A stretch of 47,203 nucleotides of DNA, taken from Methanobacteriota archaeon. Lineage in GTDB: Archaea > Methanobacteriota > Methanobacteria > Methanobacteriales > Methanobacteriaceae. The position numbers and the translations under genes were made by a program. Shown here piece by piece: positions 25,431 through 33,442 of this stretch. Each line of letters begins with the position of its first letter. The first letter of the stretch is position 1. Where the stretch lies: assembly GCA_029556335.1 (NCBI GenBank), contig JAKQFA010000022.1, positions 1-47,203 of the forward strand, read 5' to 3'. The notes under the pieces are model-generated. The model saw only the letters and a list, made by a program, of their open reading frames with translations, had not been told where the DNA came from and ran no database searches.

Positions 25431-26850
25431 AAAGACCCCTCAATGATTGTAACAGGCCCTGACCAGCCATGTAACGGTAGGTCATTCGTTTAAACTGATT
25501 TTTAGAAAAGACTCCAGTGAGGCGCCTTTTCACACTGCCGTAGAAATCCCGGTAACATAGAAACAGCTCCTCCTGTACTTCATTACGGGTCAGATGCTGG
25601 GTGGGCATCACCGCATGGACCATATCGTAGTTGCTCCAGTTATAGTCCTCCAACCAACCATTCCGCTGGGCGGTTTCATAGAGTTCTGTGCCAGGGAAGG
25701 GAGTTAATATCATGAAGATGGCTATATCAGGGTCCACGTAGTTGACAAACTCCCGGAACTCTTCCATGGACTGGTGGGAGTCGCTCCGGTCCCCAGTGAT
25801 GAATGTGGCCTGGGCGAATATATCATGGTCCTTTAGAAGATTCATGGCCAGCCGGGAGTCCTCAGTCCTGATCCCTTTATGGTAAGAGTTGATGGTGGCT
25901 GGGTCGTGGCGTTCCAGTCCCGCCATTACCCAGTAATTACCAGCCTTCCGCAGCTCAGGCAGCACATCCTGGTTTTTTATGATGGCATCACTACGGGCCT
26001 GCACAAACCACTTCACATCCTCGGAAAGTCCCCTCTTTATGAGTTCGTCACATAACTTTCGAGTGTGGGGGCCCAGTCCCAGGTTGTCATCGGTGAGCCA
26101 GTGGAAGTTGATGCCCTGTTCCTGGGAGAGGTATTCCATCTCATCGGCCACCTTCTCGGGGGATTTAACCCGGAAATGACCTCCCCAGAACTTCCACTGG
26201 GAGCAGAAGGTGCACTGGTATGGGCAGCCCCGGGAGGCCTCCACCATAGCGTAACCATCCTGGCGGTTGGCCATCATCCGGAAGTGATACTTGTGGGCAT
26301 GGTCCTCGATGAAATGATAACCAGGCAGTGGTAAATCATCCAGATTTTTGATCAAAGGACGGGGCGGATTGTGTACGATTTTATTCTTGTGGCGGAAGGA
26401 CAGTCCCGGGATGTTAAGTTGAGACTTTTCCCGATCTAAACTACTCACCAACTCCAGGAGGGTTAACTCCCCCTCGCCGCGTACTATAAAATCGATCTCC
26501 GGGTACTGTTCCAGGCTCTCCTGGGCCAGGGCCGTGAAGTGCTGACCCCCTACCACAGTTTTAATGTCCGGATCTATCTTTTTCGCCAGAGAAACGGTGC
26601 GGAGGATGGTGTAGGCGTTACAGGTGGCCAGGGCACTGGGGACGAGCAGGTCTGGGTTGGCAGATTCCAGGCGTCTTTCCAGACCACTCCATTTCAATTC
26701 CTCGGCTTGACAGTCCAGGACTTCCAGATCCCAGTCGTCACCCTTTTCTTCCAGAAATGCGGCTAACTGGAGTATACCTAGAGGTGGTGGCAGATACTCG
26801 CCCATCACAAACCAGAATTCCTTGGGCGGCTCCACGAACAGGATCTTCAT
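25423..26850 (-). CDS. B12-binding-domain radical SAM protein
   Basis: A 475-residue enzyme. Residues 1-150 form a cobalamin-binding-like Rossmann domain (ILFVEPP, PPPLGILQLAAFLE, VVGGQHFTALAQE), lacking a clear DxHxxG, so it may be a B12-type fold without the usual histidine. The radical SAM core has RGCPYQCTFC, i.e. C209-x3-C213-x2-C216 for the iron-sulfur cluster, followed by typical strands (FHWLTDDNLGL, VMAGLERHD, TFITGDRSD). The family includes BchE-like cyclases and archaeal lipid-modifying enzymes; which of these applies cannot be read from the sequence. It is coupled to the membrane protein at 24795, hinting at a hydrophobic substrate. Confidence 0.88.
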   Translation of the reverse strand: MKILFVEPPKEFWFVMGEYLPPPLGILQLAAFLEEKGDDWDLEVLDCQAEELKWSGLERRLESANPDLLVPSALATCNAYTILRTVSLAKKIDPDIKTVVGGQHFTALAQESLEQYPEIDFIVRGEGELTLLELVSSLDREKSQLNIPGLSFRHKNKIVHNPPRPLIKNLDDLPLPGYHFIEDHAHKYHFRMMANRQDGYAMVEASRGCPYQCTFCSQWKFWGGHFRVKSPEKVADEMEYLSQEQGINFHWLTDDNLGLGPHTRKLCDELIKRGLSEDVKWFVQARSDAIIKNQDVLPELRKAGNYWVMAGLERHDPATINSYHKGIRTEDSRLAMNLLKDHDIFAQATFITGDRSDSHQSMEEFREFVNYVDPDIAIFMILTPFPGTELYETAQRNGWLEDYNWSNYDMVHAVMPTQHLTRNEVQEELFLCYRDFYGSVKRRLTGVFSKNQFKRMTYRYMAGQGLLQSLRGLFE

Positions 26851-26988
26851 GGTTTTCTGTAGATATTTTAAGTTGATCTACTGTAAAACAATTTGTGAAA
26901 AAACAAAAAAATTCTTACTTTAGCCATTTTTTTTAAAAAAAAATAAAGGGGGATGGAATAGATTGTTAAGGAACCTAGTTAAAGAGCT

Positions 26989-27345
26989 TCAAGGAGCCCC
27001 TCCAGATCCTCCCAGGTTTTTTCCAGTTTCTGCGTCTATTTCAATCTCCCCCACTTTTTCTCCCTGATAGATAACTGGTACCAGGTAGATCCTTTTCTTG
27101 CCACTGGTTAATAGTTGAGGGGTGCCAGGGGTTGCTCCTGGTTCTTCAATGTACCTTTCTGCCAACTTTTTAGCCAGGCTAGCTGAGATTAGGGTGCTAT
27201 CGTCACTGGAGTTATCATGGTCCGGGTGCTTCATGTACTCAGAGTCGTTGCTGGCATCCTTTCCTGGATCATCGTAGGCTGCGTATACCAGGCCCACCAC
27301 GGCTACAATGGCTACCATGGCAATTATTCCTTTTTTGATCATCAT
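26989..27345 (-). CDS. Secreted PepSY-like protein
   Basis: A 118-residue protein with an N-terminal signal or anchor helix (KKGIIAMVAIVAVVGLVYAA), a polar acidic linker, and a PepSY-like domain: SLAKKLAERYIEEPG, then KRIYLVPVIYQGEKVGEIEID, then ETGKNLGGSGG. PepSY domains are small secreted modules thought to regulate peptidases or bind surface partners. GAGGTGAG precedes the ATG. It lies downstream of the broken transglutaminase gene on the same strand, 21 bases away, and may once have been cotranscribed with it. Function unknown. Confidence 0.7.
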   Translation of the reverse strand: MMIKKGIIAMVAIVAVVGLVYAAYDDPGKDASNDSEYMKHPDHDNSSDDSTLISASLAKKLAERYIEEPGATPGTPQLLTSGKKRIYLVPVIYQGEKVGEIEIDAETGKNLGGSGGAP

Positions 27346-27366
27346 CTCACCTCACGTTTTTTTCCT

Positions 27367-27774
27367 CTAGAATGGCAAAGACGTGTAGGTGCCCTTCAAG
27401 GTGGACAGGGTCCAGCTCTTAACCACTCCCAGGAAATTCCTGGAACTGGATGCATCAGCATTGTACCATACCCCGTTTATCCATATCTGCACCCACACAT
27501 GGCCGTAGGTTGCACTGGTGAACTTACAGGTCCCATGCTGGTATCGGGCTGGAATTCCCACTGCCCGGCACAGGGCTACTAAGAGGTTGCTGGTGTCCAC
27601 ACAGTTCCCGGCCAGGGTGTTGAGGGTCTTCACTGCACCATTTTTGGTGTTGTAGTAGAAGGAGTAGCCAACCTTATCCCTTACCCAGTTGAAGATGGCC
27701 TCGGCTCTAGCGTAGCTGGAAGTTTTTCCACTGACTATGGATGCTGCCAGGGCCTGGATCTGGGTATTAGTCAC
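27367..27774 (-). other. Transglutaminase-like domain piece of the decayed gene
   Basis: The last open piece (135 codons) keeps an intact transglutaminase core: cysteine in LAGNCVDTSNLLVALCRAVGIPARY, histidine in YGHVWVQIWINGVW and aspartate in YNADASS. This arrangement matches the pseudomurein endopeptidase/transglutaminase-like proteins of Methanobacteriales. On its own it lacks a signal peptide, so it could not reach the wall. Confidence 0.75.
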
Positions 27775-27904
27775 CTCACAATTTGCCGTGGAGCCCGGTA
27801 CTTTTCAATGAATCCGGCACTGCCATATCAGTGCTGGTTGACGCTGCCCCTGGTGTTACTGATACGTAGTTGGGCAGGGGTGGTTGTCTTGTTGGAAACT
27901 GAGT

Positions 27905-28267
27905 ACCCTAGAAAACATGTCCAGCAGGGTTAGGACCTTATTTTACCAAGGATACTGCTTGCGTAGTTGGGCAACCTTCCCTGGGTATCAATAAAGGCAT
28001 CCACCCTCTTGGCAATATCCAGATAGTCAGCTTTGTTGATGTTATAGGTTTTAATTGTCTCGGTGGGTGTCACTGCATTGTTAACTGTCTCTAGTGTTAT
28101 ACTGGTTGCTTTACCATTGTTTATCTGCAGCAGTGCAGTGGTGAGGAGTTTCAAAAAATCAGACATCTGTACCTGACCATTGCCCATGTTAACGTAGTTG
28201 GGTAGTCGTTTGTGGTTTTCTATGAAGTATTTACCCTGGTAGCAGCGTCCTTGACCTGGCTCAGGGT
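27905..28267 (-). repeat. Two pseudomurein-binding repeats
   Basis: Two copies of a unit of about 40 residues with the pattern A.RV..FI....RLPNYV/A...: first ATRVNT-FIENHKRLPNYVNMG (28267-28128, split by a frameshift), then AKRVDAFIDTQGRLPNYASS (28040-27933). Pseudomurein-binding repeats occur only in pseudomurein-walled archaea and their viruses. Confidence 0.75.
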
Positions 28268-28567
28268 GAAGGTGGTGTTGCTCAAGGTTTTAGCGGTACC
28301 AGCCGCTGCCAACTCATCACCAGAGCCAGGGTTCCCCATCCTAGCTGTGGAATTGCTCTCCATGGTGTTACTTGTTGTTAGGGATTGGTTCAGTGATATG
28401 CCTGGTTGGTGTAGCTCTGTTGCCACCAGACTGTAACTAACAGTTGGTGCTGGGGCTGTAACATTGTCTGCTGCACTTGCGCCAGCCATACCAGCCCCGG
28501 ATAAACTGGCCAGCAAACAGACTCCTAAAAGTATTTTTCTCCAAATTATATCGCCTCCGCATCCCAA

Positions 28568-29190
28568 AACTTAAAATAAACTCTTTCTGAGTTCTTGGAA
28601 CAGACACTACTTAAATTACTTATAAACGTTGTGGTTTTAAATCGAAAAAAGACGCATAATGAGTTCATTTAAAGAATTAAGGCACTCTCTGAAGAAACTC
28701 GAGTAACCTATTTGGAATTAGCTCTCTCTGTTTATATTTTTAGTAAATCATCGTATTGGAAATGATGTTCAACTAAATAAGTCCCTATTGTTCTTTATCT
28801 GCCAGGGCTGCCCAGGGTGAGGGGATGGCCTTAAAGGCGTATCTACTGGAAATACATAGAAACGTCTTAAGCTGCTGTGAATTACTCCCATCAAAACAAA
28901 TAGGCCACATTTGAGTGTATTACCCCTTTTCTACTGGAAGCTCCTCTCTGGTCTGGATCACTCCCTATGGGTCAGAGGCACACATGTGCTTCCTTATCTT
29001 CCCCAGTTTATTTATCATTCCCCATCAGCCAGCGGTGATCCCAGATAATTCGCTTCCCAGTTACCAGGATAAAAGTAGCTTATGCCATCCATGTACCGGG
29101 GGAAGGTGGTGGACGGCACAATAGTAGGCCAAAAAGATATCCTGGGCTGGACTGATATCACAATTCATGTGCACACCCTACCTTAGCCAG
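28568..29190. other. Gap with degraded-looking short frames
   Basis: About 620 bases with no convincing gene. On the minus strand two short frames look protein-like: 28785-28910 (41 codons, ending YAFKAIPSPWAALADKEQ) and 29015-29161 (48 codons, with FPRYMDGISYFYPGNWEAN). Neither has a good ribosome site or a known family, so they may be relics. The rest is AT-rich or unremarkable. Confidence 0.4.
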
Positions 29191-30093
29191 CTACTTCTGC
29201 AGCATCTCCTTCACCCGGGCATCCAGGTGATCAGCGTGGTGCAGGGCCATGGCCTCTGGTAACTTGGGATTAACAGAAGAACCCCAGCCCTGACTTACCT
29301 TACCATGGTGGCTTAGGATGAGGTGCAGAACCTGTTGATAAAGTTCCTCCGGGAAGTTAAGACTCTCCATTCTTTCCCTGACCATATCAGCCGAGAGGTA
29401 CAGATGATCCAGGAGGACGCTCTCCCGGGACATTTCGATCTTAACCTTGTGGTACTGGTAGGTCCTGATTTTACCCACATCATGGAGTAAAGCCCCGGTT
29501 AAGAGCAGGTCCCGGTCCAGTTGGGGGAATAACTCACATAACCTTTCACAGATTAAGAGCACCTCAACAGAGTGGTCCAGAAGTCCTCCCAGATAATTAT
29601 GGTGGTGGATCATGGCAGCCGGGGCCTGGTAGAACTTGGCGGTGAATTCCTGGTCACAGAAGAAGGATCTTAACAGGCCCTTCAGCTCCGGGCTTTCCAT
29701 ACCCCGGATAACCCCCCGGATAACCTCCACTTGCTTTTCACAGTCATGGGGGGAGGTGGCGATGAAATCCTCCAGTTGGTATTCTTCTTCACACAGCTCC
29801 TGCAATGATTTGATGACGATGTTCATCTTCCCGGATCCAGGTGGGAACTCATTAACTTTCCCCTCCACCCTGCAGATGGTGCCGGTGGGTATGCTGTTGT
29901 ATATATCCTCCACCCCACTATCCGGGAACATCCGGCCATCCATCCATCCTGTCTTATCAGCAAGGGACAAGGCCAGATAGTGGCGTCCACTGGAGGCGAT
30001 TTTCAGGCTCTTGTGTAACACGGCGAAGGTGGTGTTGATACTCCGGGGAAACTCCAGGTTCACCACCAGGTCTTCAATTTTTTTCCGGGCCAT
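29191..30093 (-). CDS. YhaM-like OB-fold/HD-domain exoribonuclease
   Basis: A 300-residue protein. An N-terminal OB-fold-like domain (about 15-100: KIASSGRHYLALSLADKTG, CRVEGKVNEFPPG) precedes an HD domain: HHHNYLGGLLDHSVEVLLI, GALLHDVGKIRTY and LILSHHG hold the metal-binding His-Asp pairs. YhaM-type proteins are 3-prime to 5-prime exoribonucleases with this order. An open frame continues upstream to a TTG at 30111, but ATG 30093 is preceded by GGTGGGG eight bases away and is the likelier start. Single gene, divergent from the DUF2142 gene. Exact substrate unproven in archaea. Confidence 0.85.
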   Translation of the reverse strand: MARKKIEDLVVNLEFPRSINTTFAVLHKSLKIASSGRHYLALSLADKTGWMDGRMFPDSGVEDIYNSIPTGTICRVEGKVNEFPPGSGKMNIVIKSLQELCEEEYQLEDFIATSPHDCEKQVEVIRGVIRGMESPELKGLLRSFFCDQEFTAKFYQAPAAMIHHHNYLGGLLDHSVEVLLICERLCELFPQLDRDLLLTGALLHDVGKIRTYQYHKVKIEMSRESVLLDHLYLSADMVRERMESLNFPEELYQQVLHLILSHHGKVSQGWGSSVNPKLPEAMALHHADHLDARVKEMLQK

Positions 30094-30211
30094 ATCCAAA
30101 TTCCCCACCAAGTAAGGTTCTTAACATTCTCTCTATTATCCCTGGTCCTTAAGGCTTTCTAAAGCCACCAATCAATAAGCTAATATAATTAAATCAAAAA
30201 AGAATAGAATA

Positions 30212-31762
30212 ATGAAAATTGATATTAAATCCTGTTCACTATTAAAATTAAAAAATCTTACCCGTGATGTGTGGGATCTTAGATTTTTCATACTGTTGTT
30301 CCTGGGTTTCCTGGCCCTCTACATTTTCTCCTTATTTAAACTAGATAACTACCTCTATCCCAAGGCAGAGCTAATCCTCTTGGTGGTGGTGACGCTGCTG
30401 GGAACGTTCTGCATCACCTACTACTCTAAAAGGAAAGGTCAGCTTCATCGTGTGGCGCTGGTTGTAATCTTAAGTTTTGGTTTGGTTAGTGTTTTCTTAA
30501 CACCACTCCTGGATGTGCTGGATGAACGTGAACATTTCACCCGGGCAGAAATGACTTCCCGAGGAGTAATTTTCCCGGAATATGATTATTCAACTGGAAC
30601 CTACCAGACCATCAAATCAGTGGAGGATATGCACAACCGACACAGTTACCCTCATCTAACAGTTTTCAACACTGACTTTGATTCCCGTAAGATTGATGAT
30701 AACCCGGGCCAGTTAAAGTCAGCCTTTGTCCAGAACCCCTTTTTTGGGTATCTGGCACCGGCTGTTGGAATAAAGGTGGCTAAGCTTCTGGATCTGAACG
30801 CGGTTTGGATGCTCTGGCTGGGGAGGCTTTTCAACCTGATACTGTACGCTCTGGTCTCTGCTTATGCCATAAAGAAATCACCCATATTTAAGATGCAGTT
30901 AATGGCAGTGGCTTGTTTACCCCTAGCCATTTACTATGCTGCCTCTACTAGCATCGATGCCATGATCAATTCCTTTGCCCTACTGGTAATTGGATATTTC
31001 TTCTACATGTACAAATCAGCAGACTATTCCCTGGATTGGAGGCATCTCCTGGTATTTTTCACCCTGTGCCTGGTCTGTGGTTTCTGTAAAGTCACCTACA
31101 TGGCCCTGTCTCTCCTGGTCCTGGTGGTGCCCCTATCCAGATTCAAGTTAAAAAGATATTACCTGGCCGGGGGACTGGGAATAGTGGGTTTGCTGTTGTT
31201 AACCATATCATGGACTTCCTACGTCTTACCCTTATCCTATAACTCCTGGAGGGGGAACAGTTACCTTTTAAGGGGGGTTAACTCCACCCAGCAGGTGAAT
31301 TATATGCTGTCTAACCCAGCCCAGACCGGAGTAATGTTCCTCAATTTCATTAACTATATCCCCCTGAAATTCCTGCAAATATTTGATTTCAGCCTCACAC
31401 GTTCCGTGTACTCATCTACTTATCTATCCTTCTTTTATTCCATCTACTTTGCAGTGCTAACATTCCTGTACCCAGGCTACACCTGGATAAAAACTAGGGG
31501 TAGACTGGGGGCCCTGGTGGTGGTTGGAGTAGTTTTCTATGGCACTTACCTGGTCCAATACCTATCCTGGGAGCCAGTGGGGGCGGCGACTGTAGTGGGT
31601 GTTTTCACCCATTACCTGGTGCCCCTTTTAGCCCTCTTACCCTTCGTATTCAGCCTTAACAAGGAAAAAATTCTGGTTAAAGATATGGATATCTGGGTGA
31701 TGACCCTGATGGTGGGTTTCATTGCCGGGATGATGATGCTGACCCTGGTGAACTGTTACTAG
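30212..31762 (+). CDS. DUF2142-family multi-pass membrane protein
   Basis: A 516-residue protein with about 11 membrane helices. The first extracellular loop has LLDVLDEREHFTRAEMTSRG, matching the D-E-x-x-HF-x-RA signature of DUF2142, and YYAASTSIDAMINSFALLVIGYFFYMYK is also typical. These proteins resemble GT-C-type glycosyltransferases and may add sugars to lipids or surface proteins, but activity is not established. Its 3-prime end faces the DUF998 gene 8 bases away. A broken copy of the same pair lies at 10355-10680. Leader CAAAAAAGAATAGAATA precedes the ATG; no strong ribosome site. Confidence 0.8.
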   Translation: MKIDIKSCSLLKLKNLTRDVWDLRFFILLFLGFLALYIFSLFKLDNYLYPKAELILLVVVTLLGTFCITYYSKRKGQLHRVALVVILSFGLVSVFLTPLLDVLDEREHFTRAEMTSRGVIFPEYDYSTGTYQTIKSVEDMHNRHSYPHLTVFNTDFDSRKIDDNPGQLKSAFVQNPFFGYLAPAVGIKVAKLLDLNAVWMLWLGRLFNLILYALVSAYAIKKSPIFKMQLMAVACLPLAIYYAASTSIDAMINSFALLVIGYFFYMYKSADYSLDWRHLLVFFTLCLVCGFCKVTYMALSLLVLVVPLSRFKLKRYYLAGGLGIVGLLLLTISWTSYVLPLSYNSWRGNSYLLRGVNSTQQVNYMLSNPAQTGVMFLNFINYIPLKFLQIFDFSLTRSVYSSTYLSFFYSIYFAVLTFLYPGYTWIKTRGRLGALVVVGVVFYGTYLVQYLSWEPVGAATVVGVFTHYLVPLLALLPFVFSLNKEKILVKDMDIWVMTLMVGFIAGMMMLTLVNCY

Positions 31763-31769
31763 AAACCCC

Positions 31770-32381
31770 TTACCTGCACCCGGCTGTGAGGTACCCGCCC
31801 AGGCCCACCAGGTACCCTAGGATGGGGTAGGCCACCAGGCGCTCGGCTCCACCCACCCCCAAGCTATGGATCAGGGGACTGTCCATCCCCATCCACAGGA
31901 AGCTGAATAGTGTTAACAGGCTAACCAGGCCCAGTACAAGGGATAACACCACCAGGGGCAGGTTCAAACCCAATCGGTAGGAGAAAATAACCGCCAGGCT
32001 AGCGAAAAGAAAAACGAGGCCCGAGAACAGGAGATGGGGGGTGCCAGTGTAGGTGGGGAAGAGTCCCACCCCCACCGCTGCCAGGGAAGACACTGCCAGG
32101 CAGGCGGAGAACAGGGGGCAGCTGCCACTTTTAGATATCAGGTACACCACCACCAATCCCATGATCCCCAGGGCAACGATGCTGAGGTTGAAGATGATGG
32201 CCGAGTATCCAGCCACTGCTCCCAAGTCACTGAGGGTGTTCAGGGATGTGCTGTAGAATTTGTACTGGGTCTCAGCCAGCATCACGGCCAGTATAAACTG
32301 GAGGCACGCCACCATCAAGATTATACCCGCAGTCTGGTAATGATTTGTCTCTAGGAACTTGCTGTCCCTACGAATCTTCAT
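31770..32381 (-). CDS. DUF998-family membrane protein
   Basis: A 203-residue protein with six membrane helices. LNTLSDLGAVAGYSAIIFNLSIVALGI is the DUF998 signature, and AYPILGYLVGLGGYLTAG closes the last helix. The family is common in archaea and bacteria without a known function. It converges on the DUF2142 gene with an 8-base gap, the same layout as in the relic at 10.5 kb, suggesting the two genes travel together. Confidence 0.82.
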   Translation of the reverse strand: MKIRRDSKFLETNHYQTAGIILMVACLQFILAVMLAETQYKFYSTSLNTLSDLGAVAGYSAIIFNLSIVALGIMGLVVVYLISKSGSCPLFSACLAVSSLAAVGVGLFPTYTGTPHLLFSGLVFLFASLAVIFSYRLGLNLPLVVLSLVLGLVSLLTLFSFLWMGMDSPLIHSLGVGGAERLVAYPILGYLVGLGGYLTAGCR

Positions 32382-32445
32382 AGTAAATAGTGTGGATGGA
32401 TCTGTTCTTATCCTTTACCCATACCTGGAAAAAAAAGGATAAGCC

Positions 32446-32476
32446 TTTATAAACTCCATCCCTAAATAGAGGTAGG
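32446..32476 (+). promoter_or_regulatory. Promoter and ribosome site of substrate-binding gene
   Basis: TTTATAAA box at 32446-32453 and GAGGTAGG at 32469-32476, three bases before the ATG at 32480. A clear archaeal promoter with a very short leader. Confidence 0.65.
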
Positions 32477-32479
32477 ATT

Positions 32480-33442
32480 ATGAAGTTCAAATGCAGCCAC
32501 AGCAAACTATTTCTGGGTGGACTGGTGGCTATGATGATAGTTCTCTCCTACGCCACCTACCATTACCTCCAAGTGGAGGATGAGACCATAACTGTAGGGT
32601 ACTTGCCAAGCAACCACCATTCAGCATTGTTCATAGCACAGGAAATCGGGATGTATAAGAAGGCCAACTTGAAGCTGCGCCTGGTTCCCTTCCGCAGCGG
32701 ATCCGACCTAATCAGGGCAATGAAAATGGGCCAGGTAGATGTGGGATACTGTGGCATAGCCCCGGTGACCATGGCCCGGAGCAATGGTACCCGGATTAAG
32801 GTGGTGGCTACAGTGAACACCGAGGGCAGTGGCCTGGTAATACCCAGCGCCACTGAGGGTAACCTTAGCCAGGCCCTGCAGAATAAAACTGTGGCCATTC
32901 CCCGCTGTGGTTCAGTGCAGGATGTACTACTCCACCAGCTACTGCAAGCTAATAATCTTAGTACCACCCAACTATCAATCATCGAACTGGAAACACCCCT
33001 GATGCCTCCCTCACTCAAAAATGGTAAAATTGATGCCTACCTAGCCTGGGAACCATATGTATCCTCGGCTAATATCAGTGGTGATGGAAAAATCCTGGCC
33101 TACTCTGACCAGTGGTGGGATAACCATCCCTGCTGTGTTATAGTGGCCCGGGAGGAATTCATCCAGAAAGATCCTTCCCGGTTGTCCCGGTTTTTAAAGG
33201 TGCACCAGGAGGCCACCCTTTATCTGAAAAACCACCCCGAAGATGCAGCCCGGATCGTCTCGGAGAAGTTGGGAACCAGCCTCCAGATACAAAGAGAAGC
33301 ATTAAAACATGTGAACTTCCAGTACCACCCCGATCCTGACTATACCATGAATATGGAGAGGTTCATGAAGCTTCAGCAGAGCCTGGGATACCTGGAAACC
33401 ATACCCTCCACTGATGATCTCTACGATTTACGATTCTTATAG
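32480..33442 (+). CDS. ABC-type substrate-binding protein (NitT/TauT/SsuA-like)
   Basis: A 320-residue exported protein. An N-terminal helix (about 9-27) anchors or exports it; then VGYLPSNHHSALFIAQEIGMYKKANL, GSDLIRAMKMGQVDVGYCGIAPV and AYLAWEPYVSSA match periplasmic binding proteins of the nitrate/taurine/sulfonate type. These bind small anions or organic sulfur/nitrogen compounds and hand them to an ABC transporter. No permease or ATPase gene is adjacent, so the partner must lie elsewhere or be shared. WWDNHPCCVIVAREEF is the usual C-terminal lobe segment. Ligand unknown. Confidence 0.85.
   Translation: MKFKCSHSKLFLGGLVAMMIVLSYATYHYLQVEDETITVGYLPSNHHSALFIAQEIGMYKKANLKLRLVPFRSGSDLIRAMKMGQVDVGYCGIAPVTMARSNGTRIKVVATVNTEGSGLVIPSATEGNLSQALQNKTVAIPRCGSVQDVLLHQLLQANNLSTTQLSIIELETPLMPPSLKNGKIDAYLAWEPYVSSANISGDGKILAYSDQWWDNHPCCVIVAREEFIQKDPSRLSRFLKVHQEATLYLKNHPEDAARIVSEKLGTSLQIQREALKHVNFQYHPDPDYTMNMERFMKLQQSLGYLETIPSTDDLYDLRFL

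Larger units (their letters stand above)
27367..28567 (-). pseudogene. Decayed pseudomurein-binding transglutaminase gene
   Basis: Four pieces in different frames add up to one cell-wall protein. 28567-28223: a signal peptide (KILLGVCLLASLSGAGMAG) and the start of a repeat, ending TLSQVKDAATRVNT. After a one-base loss near 28217 the frame continues as FIENHKRLPNYV and through 28187-27933 with a second repeat. After another shift comes LPNYVSVTPGAAS, and after two more TANCEVTNTQIQALAAS, leading into the transglutaminase domain that ends at 27367. Start codon unclear: GGAGG is followed by no standard codon in the signal frame. At least four single-base shifts make true decay more likely than error. 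Intact relatives in Methanobacteriales bind pseudomurein and cleave or remodel its peptides. Confidence 0.75.

Noticed and set aside
28915..29124. 69-codon plus-strand frame
   Set aside because: No ribosome site, no motif, low protein-likeness; the minus strand there looks more like a relic.
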